From the NCBI GenBank assembly GCA_964516805.1, contig CAZEXI010000003.1, positions 7,227-71,226 of the forward strand: a DNA stretch of 64,000 nt, in the 5' to 3' direction. This DNA is from CAYSTL01 sp964516805. GTDB lineage: Archaea; Thermoplasmatota; Thermoplasmata; Halarchaeoplasmatales; Halarchaeoplasmataceae. Of this stretch, positions 47,196 through 55,398 are shown piece by piece. Both the position numbers and the translations under genes were made by a program. The stretch's first letter is position 1, and every line of letters starts with the position of its first letter. The notes beneath the pieces were generated by a model that worked only from the letters and a program-made list of their open reading frames with translations, was not told the DNA's origin and made no database searches.

Positions 47196-47915
47196 ATCGT
47201 TGATATACCAAAATCTCACCCAAGGTACGAATCTTTAAAAACAAGAGAAATGCTTGTCGATGGAGTGGAAGAGTGCATTACCTCCAAGGCTGGACTAATA
47301 GCACATGGAAGAGGAGAAGCATTTGATTATATTTTAGGAGAAAAAACCATAGACTCTGCTTTGAGAGCAGAAAAAGCTGCTGTTCACAAGTTGTTAGAGG
47401 CAGATAATCCAGTAATATCAATAAACGGAAATGTGGCAGCCCTTGTTCCAGGCGATATTGTAAAATTATCTGAACGACTAGACGCAAAATTAGAAGTGAA
47501 TCTATTTCACAGAACAGAAGAAAGATTGAAAAAGATAAAAGGTAAACTAGTTAAGAATGGTGCTAAAGAGGTATACGGCTTAGAAGCCGATGCGAAGATA
47601 CCAAATCTTGATCATGCTAGAGCATTATGTTCTGAAGAAGGGATATATTCATCAGATGTAGTCCTTGTTCCTCTAGAAGATGGAGATAGAACAAAGGCTC
47701 TTTCAGAGATGGGAAAAACTGTGATAACTATAGATTTGAATCCAATGTCAAGGACAGCTAGAACCGCAGATATCACTATTGTTGACAATATAACAAGAGC
47801 GGTAAAAAATATGATAAAAGTAGATCCTTTAGATGATAGTTATGATAATAAGAAAAGTTTATCAGACACGTTAAGATACATGTCTGAAAGATTGATTGAT
47901 CTCTCTAATGAGTAA
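47196..47915 (+). CDS. 4-phosphopantoate-beta-alanine ligase (no canonical start seen)
   Basis: Archaeal phosphopantothenate synthetase of the DUF137 family, for coenzyme A. GLIAHGRGEAFDYILGE, VISINGNVAALVPGDIV, EVNLFHRTEER and TIDLNPMSRTA are characteristic. The conserved N-terminus DIPKSHPRYESLKTRE is in frame upstream of the first ATG at 47250, which would remove it. The frame from a stop at 47169 has no ATG, GTG or TTG; ATC at 47196 just before VDIPKSH is the best placed start. A missing start codon, frameshift or assembly error is possible. Confidence 0.85.
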   Translation: MVDIPKSHPRYESLKTREMLVDGVEECITSKAGLIAHGRGEAFDYILGEKTIDSALRAEKAAVHKLLEADNPVISINGNVAALVPGDIVKLSERLDAKLEVNLFHRTEERLKKIKGKLVKNGAKEVYGLEADAKIPNLDHARALCSEEGIYSSDVVLVPLEDGDRTKALSEMGKTVITIDLNPMSRTARTADITIVDNITRAVKNMIKVDPLDDSYDNKKSLSDTLRYMSERLIDLSNE

Positions 47916-47938
47916 ATATCTGATATTTGGAGAATGAT

Positions 47939-49177
47939 ATGATGAATGATTTAGTTAAAAAAGGAAAAAGACGGTTAGAATGGGCAAAAGACCACATGCC
48001 CGTGATTAATAAGGTTAAAGAAGAAATCAAAGATTCTGGACATCTAGAAGGAAAGAATATTTCCATGGCCTTACATGTTGAAGCAAAAACTGGTATTCTA
48101 GGATTATCCCTTAGAGAAGTTGGTGCAAATGTAAAAATGGCTAGTTGTAATCCATTATCAACCGATGATTCAGTAGCTGAGGCTTTACGGGAAGAATATG
48201 GGATGGATGTTTTCGCTAAAAGAGGAGAGAACGAGGAAGAATATTACAAGAATCTGAACAGCATTTTGGAACATGATCCTGATGTTGTTATAGATGATGG
48301 TGGGGATCTGATATCTCTGATACATACTGAAAGGCAAGATCTTATAGATGGTATCTATGGTGGAGCTGAAGAAACTACAACCGGTATTGTCAGGTTGAGA
48401 GCGATGGAAAAAGACGGTAGTCTGAAATTTCCTGTAATGTCCGTAAATGATGCTTTTATGAAACATCTATTTGACAATAGATACGGTACTGGACAGTCCA
48501 CTATCGATGGTATCCTAACATCTACTAACTTACAGTTGAGTGGTAAAAAGTTCCTTGTCGGTGGATATGGCTGGTGTGGCAGAGGTATTGCCATGAGAGC
48601 TGAAGGCATGGGGGCTAATGTTATGGTTTCAGAGATCGATCCTATAAAAGCAGTTGAAGCAAATATGGACGGTTTTGAAGTACTCCCAACTAAAGAAGGG
48701 GTCAAAAAAGCTGATTTTGTCGTAACTGCCACTGGATGTAAAGATATAATATCAAAAGAAGAAATAGAAAATGCTAAAGACGGATGTGTTTTAGCTAATT
48801 CAGGTCACTTTGATAACGAAATTTCAAAGAAATTGCTTGAAGAGATGTCAGAGTCTAAGAAGCAAGTCAGAGATGATGTTATACAATACAAAATGAAAGA
48901 TGGAAGAAAGCTTTATCTGCTAGCAGAAGGAAGATTGGTTAATCTTGCAGCTGGTCAAGGTCATCCTGCTGAAATAATGGATATGAGTTTTGCACTTCAG
49001 ATGAAGGCCGCTGAGTATGTAGTGAAAAATAAAGGTCTTGAACCGAAAGTTTACAATATTCCAAAGGAGATTGATGAGAAAGTTGCAAAACTCAGACTTG
49101 AAGCTGATAGGATTACAATCGATTCTTTAACAAAAGAACAAAGAAAATATTTAGAAGGATGGAAAGAAGGTACCTAA
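47939..49177 (+). CDS. ahcY: Adenosylhomocysteinase
   Basis: NAD-dependent enzyme that splits S-adenosylhomocysteine (or S-inosylhomocysteine in some archaea) and relieves product inhibition of methyltransferases. The 412 residues include the substrate region HVEAKTGILGLSLREVGANV, the catalytic and NAD-binding GGYGWCGRGIAMRAEGMGA, and NSGHFDNEI. The ATG at 47939 has GGAG six bases upstream. It lacks the C-terminal KxxYRY of bacterial enzymes, as normal in this archaeal type. Confidence 0.95.
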   Translation: MMNDLVKKGKRRLEWAKDHMPVINKVKEEIKDSGHLEGKNISMALHVEAKTGILGLSLREVGANVKMASCNPLSTDDSVAEALREEYGMDVFAKRGENEEEYYKNLNSILEHDPDVVIDDGGDLISLIHTERQDLIDGIYGGAEETTTGIVRLRAMEKDGSLKFPVMSVNDAFMKHLFDNRYGTGQSTIDGILTSTNLQLSGKKFLVGGYGWCGRGIAMRAEGMGANVMVSEIDPIKAVEANMDGFEVLPTKEGVKKADFVVTATGCKDIISKEEIENAKDGCVLANSGHFDNEISKKLLEEMSESKKQVRDDVIQYKMKDGRKLYLLAEGRLVNLAAGQGHPAEIMDMSFALQMKAAEYVVKNKGLEPKVYNIPKEIDEKVAKLRLEADRITIDSLTKEQRKYLEGWKEGT

Positions 49178-49212
49178 ATAAATACCTAATTTCCTTATTT
49201 TTTTAATTTTTT

Positions 49213-49482
49213 TTAGTCTATCAATGTAATATCTTGTGCTTCAACACTTTGTACGCCTTCAATATTTGAAAGACTTTCTTCTATATCGTCTACTAGACCA
49301 CCAGCATCAGGTATAACTATTCTAGCTATTACTGCTTTCAATCCAAAGGCAACTTTTTCTTCGCTAGATCCCTTGTATTCTCCGTGTTCTTTTACTATGT
49401 TTTCTATTTCGCTTTTTATCTCTTCAAGATCTTTGTTTGGATCCTCAGGCATTATCCTGTATACCAACATCACATTACCCAT
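49213..49482 (-). CDS. ef1B: Elongation factor 1-beta
   Basis: Nucleotide exchange factor for aEF-1alpha. 89 residues with VMLVYRIMPEDPNKDL and FGLKAVIARIVIPDAGG as in all archaeal forms. The ATG at 49482 follows the stop of the zinc-ribbon gene by two bases. Confidence 0.94.
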   Translation of the reverse strand: MGNVMLVYRIMPEDPNKDLEEIKSEIENIVKEHGEYKGSSEEKVAFGLKAVIARIVIPDAGGLVDDIEESLSNIEGVQSVEAQDITLID

Positions 49483-49484
49483 GA

Positions 49485-49652
49485 TTAAGGCCCCCTGAAT
49501 CCACACTCTGGACACTCGTACTCTGCTCCTTGATCCCTGCAGTTTTTACATCGACCTATCATAGTATTTCCACATTCAGGACAAGGAAATACTGTATTCT
49601 TTAAACCTACTAAAGTTATCCCGCATGAGCTACATCTATAATCTTCTTTCAT
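49485..49652 (-). CDS. Small zinc-ribbon protein (HVO_2753 type, partner of aEF-1beta)
   Basis: 55 residues with four CxxC knuckles: CSSCG, CPECG, CKNCR and CPECG, so it binds two zinc ions. This small protein is a conserved companion gene of aEF-1beta in archaea; its exact role is not settled. ATG at 49652 and stop 2 bp before the aEF-1beta start, so one operon. It is too short to be found by most gene finders. Confidence 0.9.
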   Translation of the reverse strand: MKEDYRCSSCGITLVGLKNTVFPCPECGNTMIGRCKNCRDQGAEYECPECGFRGP

Positions 49653-49764
49653 TATAATCAGGTTTTGCAGAAAGGAAACGATATTTAATATTGTCGGATG
49701 TATCTAGGTTCATCTAGTTAATTGCAACCATTCTAATATTATAAAACAAATAATTACGAAATAC

Positions 49765-49784
49765 TTATATATCTTCGAGTACTC
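49765..49784 (+). promoter_or_regulatory. mbh promoter: TATA box and downstream palindrome
   Basis: TTATATATC at 49765-49773 is the likely TATA box of the mbh operon. GAGTACTC at 49777-49784 is an 8-bp palindrome between it and the expected start site, where a repressor could bind. The leader to mbhA would be about 100 nt. No GTTnnnAAC site, the SurR motif of Thermococcales, was seen. Confidence 0.4.
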
Positions 49785-49893
49785 AAGAAAACCGTTATGT
49801 GTACGTTATTTAATTCGTTCAATGGGTGTAGCACAGTACAGCCTATTTTAAGGAACAAAAATGATTTTTACATATATGATTTAGGTGGATAAA

Positions 49894-50427
49894 ATGGATG
49901 AAAAAAAGGCATTCTTATCGACGTTCCTGCTAGCACTGTTCACATACCTTTTGCTGACTTTTGCAGCAGGTGCTGAAGCATCTTGGATACCAGTGTGGAA
50001 AGGATTATTTTGGAGTGTAGAGGAACTAGCCATAGGAATTTCCGTTTCTCTAATAATCGCTTCACTTGCTAGTCATGTGTTATGTAGAAGTAACAACTTT
50101 AGAATGTTGAACCCAGTAAGATGGATAATTATGGTGGTATATACCATACCATTATTCATCGAAATGGCCAAAGCTAACTTAGATGTGGCCTACAGGGTTA
50201 TAACAGGTAAAATAGAACCAGGGATAGTGAAAATAAAACCTGACCTGAAAACAGATCTTGGTATAACATTCCTAGCAAATTCTATCACTTTAACTCCCGG
50301 TACTTTAACAGTTGAGGTAGACGATGAAAAAGACGATTTATACATACATTGGATAAAGGTTGGAGAAGATCCAACAGAAACGATATCCGGAAGATTTGTT
50401 AAATGGATAAGGAGGTTTGCAGAATGA
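49894..50427 (+). CDS. mbhA: Mbh subunit A, MnhE-like antiporter subunit
   Basis: 177 residues. First gene of a 14-gene membrane-bound hydrogenase operon in the same order as Pyrococcus mbhA-N. It belongs to the MnhE/MrpE family (two N-terminal helices, then the block LANSITLTPGTLTV). ATG at 49894 has a GGTGG ribosome site; a GTG at 49885 is also in frame. Part of the Na+/H+ antiporter module. Confidence 0.92.
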   Translation: MDEKKAFLSTFLLALFTYLLLTFAAGAEASWIPVWKGLFWSVEELAIGISVSLIIASLASHVLCRSNNFRMLNPVRWIIMVVYTIPLFIEMAKANLDVAYRVITGKIEPGIVKIKPDLKTDLGITFLANSITLTPGTLTVEVDDEKDDLYIHWIKVGEDPTETISGRFVKWIRRFAE

Positions 50428-50693
50428 CTTTTCCTGATCCTTTATATATTGCTGTTGGGGTTTTCGCACTTTATATAATCATTTCAGCGATGAGGATATT
50501 TTTAGGTCCGACAGCTCCTGATAGAACTGTGGCCCTAGATACTTTAAATACATTAGTTGTAGCTAGTATGCTTGGATTAGGAGCTGCCACATGGGAAATA
50601 CTGTTTATAGATATCGCTATAGTTTACGCAATACTTTCATTCGTTACAACATTATTCATAGCTAAATATCTTGAGGGGGTCGAAGCAAAATGA
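50424..50693 (+). CDS. mbhB: Mbh subunit B, MnhF-like
   Basis: 89 residues, three helices, MnhF family (AMRIFLGPTAPDRTVALDTL). The ATG at 50424 overlaps the mbhA stop (ATGA) and has GGAGGT eight bases upstream, better than the in-frame start at 50403. Confidence 0.93.
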   Translation: MTFPDPLYIAVGVFALYIIISAMRIFLGPTAPDRTVALDTLNTLVVASMLGLGAATWEILFIDIAIVYAILSFVTTLFIAKYLEGVEAK

Positions 50694-51091
50694 CTAATGC
50701 ATTAATATTTGTATTGATTTTGTTGATAATCTCGTTGGTTTTCAACGGGTTAGGAGTAATTGGACTACATAGATTTCCAGATGTTTATACAAGATTACAT
50801 GCAGCTACAAAATGTACTACATTCGGAACTATATTCATGAGTTTTACTGTTATAGCATACAGTTCAAGACAATATATATTAACAGAAGAAACAAAATTTT
50901 TGAACTTGGCTATACATACTGTCTTAGCTCTTGTAGCTCTTTTAGTTACAAATCCAACTGGGGCACATGCAATAGCTAGGGCAGCTCATAGGATAGGTAT
51001 CAGTCCTAAACAAGCTATAGTTGATGATCTGAAAGAATCCGATGTTGAAGATGAACTTACTAAAGCTGAAGAATATGAGGAGGTGGAGTAA
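50690..51091 (+). CDS. mbhC: Mbh subunit C, MnhG-like
   Basis: 133 residues. MnhG family: GLHRFPDVYTRLHAATKCTT and NPTGAHAIARAAH. Three helices. A cytosolic acidic tail of 35 residues follows. Overlaps mbhB by 4 bp. Confidence 0.93.
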   Translation: MTNALIFVLILLIISLVFNGLGVIGLHRFPDVYTRLHAATKCTTFGTIFMSFTVIAYSSRQYILTEETKFLNLAIHTVLALVALLVTNPTGAHAIARAAHRIGISPKQAIVDDLKESDVEDELTKAEEYEEVE

Positions 51092-51346
51092 TTGACGATA
51101 TATATGGCTATCAACATACTAGTTTTGATTGGTCTTGTTATCACAGCATTAGCAGTTGTTTACTTTAAAGACTTGATATCGGCAGCGATCGCTTTGGGCG
51201 CTACTAGCTTACTGTTATCACTTGAATTTTATTTGCTCAGGGCTCCTGATGTTGCAATAGCAGAAGCAGCTATAGGCGCAGCTTTGACAACTGCAATCTA
51301 TGTGTTTGCAATCAAATCTACATCTAGAAAGGAGGAATACAAATGA
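51092..51346 (+). CDS. mbhD: Mbh subunit D (MrpA C-terminal-type)
   Basis: 84 residues with three helices, including the block FKDLISAAIALGATSLLLSL and LLRAPDVAIAEAAIGAALTT, corresponding to the DUF4040 part of MrpA. Starts with TTG immediately after the mbhC stop, with GGAGGTGG upstream. Confidence 0.88.
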   Translation: MTIYMAINILVLIGLVITALAVVYFKDLISAAIALGATSLLLSLEFYLLRAPDVAIAEAAIGAALTTAIYVFAIKSTSRKEEYK

Positions 51347-51633
51347 GAAAATCAATTGCTATCTTGGCATTTGTTATAATCATTGCATTCATGGTATTAG
51401 GGGTATTGAGGATCCAAGACTTTGGGGAACCAGAAAATACCGATATGGATAAACATTTTCTTGAAACTAGTCAAGATGTAGATGAGACAAATAATGTCGT
51501 TGCAGCAATATTGTTCGACTACAGGGGTATTGATACCCTTGGTGAAGCAACCATATTATTCTCAGCAGTTTCTGGTGTCCTTACAGTATTACGGAAGATG
51601 AAGAAAGTAAAGAAAGGGGGTGCTGAAAAGTGA
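51343..51633 (+). CDS. mbhE: Mbh subunit E (MrpA C-terminal part)
   Basis: 96 residues, with two helices and the conserved AAILFDYRGIDTLGEATIL block of MrpA/MbhE. Overlaps its neighbours at both ends by 4 bp. Confidence 0.9.
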   Translation: MRKSIAILAFVIIIAFMVLGVLRIQDFGEPENTDMDKHFLETSQDVDETNNVVAAILFDYRGIDTLGEATILFSAVSGVLTVLRKMKKVKKGGAEK

Positions 51634-52112
51634 ATTGGAAGATGTCTAGAGTAGTCCGCACTATAGCTGATGTTTTATTGGTCCCCATCGTAATCTTTGG
51701 TATATATTTGATAATACATGGACATCTAACTCCTGGAGGAGGTTTCCAGGGTGGAGCAGTTGTGGCTTCATCATTAGCATTGCTGATAGCTGCTTATGGT
51801 GCCTTAGGTCATCATAAAGGGGATTTATCTTCTTTAGAATCTACAGGTCTCACTATATTCATCCTACTAGCTTTTGCAGGACTTGGAACAACAGTTTTCT
51901 ATAATTTTCTCGCTGGTTCAGGTTCTATATTTGGGGGAACTGTTCCAGATATGGTATCTAATCCTGGTAAAATCAACACAGGTGGAACAGTCACTCTTAT
52001 GAACATAGCAGTTGGGATGGAAGTTACAGCAGCACTAAGTTTGATCCTATGGATGATGGCAAAGAGAAGCGGCTCAATCGATATTGAAGAAAATAAAGAG
52101 GTGAAAAAATGA
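51630..52112 (+). CDS. mbhF: Mbh subunit F, MnhB-like
   Basis: 160 residues, MnhB family with HGHLTPGGGFQGGAVVASSL. Four helices. GTG start overlapping the mbhE stop by 4 bp. Confidence 0.92.
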   Translation: MNWKMSRVVRTIADVLLVPIVIFGIYLIIHGHLTPGGGFQGGAVVASSLALLIAAYGALGHHKGDLSSLESTGLTIFILLAFAGLGTTVFYNFLAGSGSIFGGTVPDMVSNPGKINTGGTVTLMNIAVGMEVTAALSLILWMMAKRSGSIDIEENKEVKK

Positions 52113-52462
52113 TTTACAACATTCCTTACATCGCAGTAGTTGCTTTGATTGGTATCGGATTGTATACAGTATTATTCAAAAAGAATCTTATCAAAATGAT
52201 AATGGGCATTACACTTATGGAAAATGGAGCAAATCTTTTCCTGATCACTATAGCATATAAAAAAGATGGTTTCGCTCCTATCTGGACAAGTACAGAAGCA
52301 GAAAGTGCTTCTGAAATGGTATTACCGACTGCACATGCATTAACACTTACTAGCATTGTAATCGGTTTAGCTACAACAGCTTTGATGCTGTCATTCGTCA
52401 TGATGATATATAAGCATTATAAAACCATAAATTCAACTGAAGTCAGGAGGTGTAGAGAATGA
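52109..52462 (+). CDS. mbhG: Mbh subunit G, MnhC-like
   Basis: 117 residues, MnhC/NuoK-like with three helices, IMGITLMENGANLFLI and PTAHALTLTSIVIGLATTAL. Contains the lipid-facing glutamate in the second helix. Overlap 4 bp with mbhF and mbhH. Confidence 0.92.
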   Translation: MIYNIPYIAVVALIGIGLYTVLFKKNLIKMIMGITLMENGANLFLITIAYKKDGFAPIWTSTEAESASEMVLPTAHALTLTSIVIGLATTALMLSFVMMIYKHYKTINSTEVRRCRE

Positions 52463-54000
52463 ATTTAGAGAGTTTTCTAGTTCACACACCTTCCCTAGTA
52501 CTTGGGATTCCTCTATTGTTCGCATTCCTAACACCTGTGATGAATAAATTGTCAAAGAAGCTGAGAAATGCTTGGTTCACATTAGGACTTATTCTAACCG
52601 TTGTTTTTGTAGGTATTTTTGCTTACAGAGTATTGACGGATGGTAGCTGGTTCTATGTATATGGGGCTGAAAATCCTAAACCTACAGATTCTATAATATC
52701 TTATTTCCGGATTACATTCGTAGCTGATGCATATTCAGTCCTAGCAACTATAACAATTTCTTTGACTGCTCTAGCTGCAGGCATATATTCCTTTGGATTT
52801 ATGAAGGGTCACAATGGATTAGGAAAATTCTATACCTTGTTCTTGCTAACCCTTGCAGGAGTAAATGGTATGGTACTAACTGGTGACCTATTCAACCTAT
52901 TCGTTTGGTTTGAAGTCACTTCAGTTGCATCTTGTGCTCTTGTTGCTTTCTATAACTATAAAGGTAAAAGCATAGAGGCTGCTTTAAAATACATGATACT
53001 CAGTACAGTGGGTGGATTGATCGTACTATTCTCAATTGGATTATTATACGGTCAACACAGAGTTCTCAATTACGTATTACTTTCTGAACAGATCAGCGGT
53101 GTATTTGTAGACAAACTCGCTCTTGGCCTGTTGTTGGTAATATTCGCAATGAAGTCAAGCAGCGTACCTATGCATATGTGGGCACCAGATGCATATTCTG
53201 AAGCTCCCGGTTCAGTTACTCCTTTCATAGCCATAACAAGTATGGGTTCGTTATTCGTGTTATTCAGGCTGTTATTTGATGTATTTGCCCTCAATTTGGA
53301 CCCATCTATTGCTGGTAATATAATTATAATACTAGGTGTACTTTCGATGTTTGTCGGTGTCACCATGGCATTGGTCCAGAGTGACATAAAACGATTGATA
53401 GCTTACTTATCAGTTTCACAGGTAGGATACATGCTTATGGCAGTTGGGGTAGGTCTATCAACCTGGTCAGCCTCAGGTTTCTCATCAGAATATGGCTATA
53501 TGGCCATGCAGGGTGGGTTGTTCCACATGCTGAATGATGGTGTGTATAAAGCATTGTTATTTTTATCAGCTGTGGCAGTTATCCATGCTACTGGTAAGAG
53601 GGACCTGAATAAACTTGGCGGTCTAGCTCATAGGATGCCTTATACGACTATATTCTTCCTTTTGGGAGGATTGTTTATAGCAGGCATTCCACCTTTATCT
53701 GGTTTCAGTTCTAAATTGCTAATTTATGAATCTGTGTACAAGTTCAATCCAGTACTAGCAATAATAGCACTTGTTGTAAGTATCATAACTTTCGCAATTA
53801 TTGGTAAAGCGTTCTTCAATGCATTCTTAGGGCCCGATCAAGGAATGACAAAAGGTGAAGTGCCTAAGAGCATGTTGTTCTCAATGGGCATTCTAGTTGC
53901 AATCCTAGTAATATTCACATTGTTCCCTAACTATATCGTTACAGAAATTGTAGAACCTGCAATCGGTGCTTTGACTAGCTTTGCAGGGGTGATAATGTGA
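52459..54000 (+). CDS. mbhH: Mbh subunit H, MnhD/NuoN-like antiporter subunit
   Basis: 513 residues, about 14 helices. Large antiporter-like subunit with the Glu in NLFVWFEVTSVASCALV, the lysine in LKYMILSTVGGL and the ALVQSDIKRLIAYLSVSQVG block of this family. It carries out ion movement coupled to the hydrogenase. Confidence 0.94.
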   Translation: MNLESFLVHTPSLVLGIPLLFAFLTPVMNKLSKKLRNAWFTLGLILTVVFVGIFAYRVLTDGSWFYVYGAENPKPTDSIISYFRITFVADAYSVLATITISLTALAAGIYSFGFMKGHNGLGKFYTLFLLTLAGVNGMVLTGDLFNLFVWFEVTSVASCALVAFYNYKGKSIEAALKYMILSTVGGLIVLFSIGLLYGQHRVLNYVLLSEQISGVFVDKLALGLLLVIFAMKSSSVPMHMWAPDAYSEAPGSVTPFIAITSMGSLFVLFRLLFDVFALNLDPSIAGNIIIILGVLSMFVGVTMALVQSDIKRLIAYLSVSQVGYMLMAVGVGLSTWSASGFSSEYGYMAMQGGLFHMLNDGVYKALLFLSAVAVIHATGKRDLNKLGGLAHRMPYTTIFFLLGGLFIAGIPPLSGFSSKLLIYESVYKFNPVLAIIALVVSIITFAIIGKAFFNAFLGPDQGMTKGEVPKSMLFSMGILVAILVIFTLFPNYIVTEIVEPAIGALTSFAGVIM

Positions 54001-54335
54001 TTGAAATTCTACTGGAGGACTTCTGGAGTCCAATAGTGATGATATTGGTCATCCTGTTGACAACCCTTGTTACTTATCTAATTTACAGGATGGGAAATTC
54101 ATCCTATAATAAAACTAAACATAAAGGAGAACCCTTTATATCAGGTAACAAACCACCAACAGATGTCAGTAAGATCCATGTTGGCGGGGATAACCTTTTC
54201 TGGGGTTTCACAAATGCCCTTAAAAATTACTTTGAACCATTGGTTAAAGGGCATACAGGTATAGTTAACGATTATCTTTACTGGGTGGTATGTACATTAG
54301 CAGTCATTCTGGTGTACATATACCTGGTCTTATAA
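53997..54335 (+). CDS. mbhI: Mbh subunit I
   Basis: 112 residues with one helix at each end. The central GGDNLFWGFTNALKNYFEPLV block matches MbhI, which links the antiporter arm to the hydrogenase arm. GTG start overlapping the mbhH stop. Confidence 0.85.
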   Translation: MIEILLEDFWSPIVMILVILLTTLVTYLIYRMGNSSYNKTKHKGEPFISGNKPPTDVSKIHVGGDNLFWGFTNALKNYFEPLVKGHTGIVNDYLYWVVCTLAVILVYIYLVL

Positions 54336-54355
54336 AATTAAAGAGGTAGTAAAAT

Positions 54356-54799
54356 ATGAAACTATCAAAAACTTTCGATAAGGCTTTGTGGGTCTTCCAC
54401 TTAAACAGCGGTTCGTGTAATGGATGCGATATAGAGATAGTTGCAGCCATTACACCCCGGTATGATACGGAAAGATTTGGAATAAAATTAGTAGGTTCAC
54501 CGAGACATGCAGATGTATTATTATTCACCGGTCCAGTGACAAAGAAGATGAAGGATAGAGTTCTGAGAGTCTATGAGCAGACTCCTGATCCTAAGGTAGT
54601 AATCATTGTTGGAAATTGTGGTTCTACTACAGGTGTATTCTATGATAGTTACGCAATAGAAGGACCTATAGATAACCTACTACCAGATGATGCTCATATA
54701 ATCTATGTGAACGGTTGTCCAGCAAGACCAGAAAACATAATAAACGGTGTAAAAGAAGCTTGGTTGTATCTAGAAAAATTAAGGGGGGATAACGAATGA
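54356..54799 (+). CDS. mbhJ: Mbh subunit J, hydrogenase small subunit (NuoB-like)
   Basis: 147 residues. The proximal [4Fe-4S] cluster ligands are visible in SGSCNGCDIE, VGNCGSTTGVF and VNGCPARPENI. Passes electrons to the nickel-iron site. A 20-bp gap from mbhI with GAGGTAG upstream. Confidence 0.94.
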   Translation: MKLSKTFDKALWVFHLNSGSCNGCDIEIVAAITPRYDTERFGIKLVGSPRHADVLLFTGPVTKKMKDRVLRVYEQTPDPKVVIIVGNCGSTTGVFYDSYAIEGPIDNLLPDDAHIIYVNGCPARPENIINGVKEAWLYLEKLRGDNE

Positions 54800-55398
54800 G
54801 TGAAATAGATTTACCAATGCAGATGGATGAATTGGAAGAGTTTTTCAATAAAAAATTAGGAGAGTATGTATCTGATATTAAGAAAGAACAATTTAAGAAA
54901 GGTTTGAATGAGACTTCTATGAAGGTGTTATGGCTAACAGTAGATAGAGAGAAGTTTAGAGATGCTGTAAAAGCTGTTTCTGAGATCCAGGTACCTCACT
55001 TATCTGTAACATCAGGTTCAGATAAAGGGGATATTGTGGAGCTAATATATCATTTCCATGTGAACTACGGATATCCAAAAGAAGAAACAAGTATCAACAT
55101 GAAAGTACATCTTCCAAAAGATGATTTAAAGATACCAACTATCACAGACATGGTACCCGGTGCTATAACAACTGAAAGAGAGAAACAGGAATTTTTGGGT
55201 GTAGATGTTGTTGATATCCCAGATTCTCGCAGATTATGGTTAGATGAAAATTATCCAGAAGATAAATATCCTTGGAGATGGGATGATAAAGGTATGGAAG
55301 AAATGTCACACCATGTTCATGACGAAGATGAAAATACTTTAGAGAAGACAGTCAAAGAAAAAGCTGAGGAAAGAAAGGGAGGTGATTCTGATGAGTGA
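54796..55398 (+). CDS. mbhK: Mbh subunit K (NuoC-like)
   Basis: 200 residues. NuoC-like block ELIYHFHVNYGYPKEETSIN and IPTITDMVPGAITTEREKQE-type C-terminus. Pairs with MbhL in the peripheral arm. The C-terminal end is acidic and overlaps mbhL by 8 bp. Confidence 0.9.
   Translation: MSEIDLPMQMDELEEFFNKKLGEYVSDIKKEQFKKGLNETSMKVLWLTVDREKFRDAVKAVSEIQVPHLSVTSGSDKGDIVELIYHFHVNYGYPKEETSINMKVHLPKDDLKIPTITDMVPGAITTEREKQEFLGVDVVDIPDSRRLWLDENYPEDKYPWRWDDKGMEEMSHHVHDEDENTLEKTVKEKAEERKGGDSDE

Noticed and set aside
49660..49890. SurR binding motif upstream of mbh
   Set aside because: No GTTnnnAAC found in the region.
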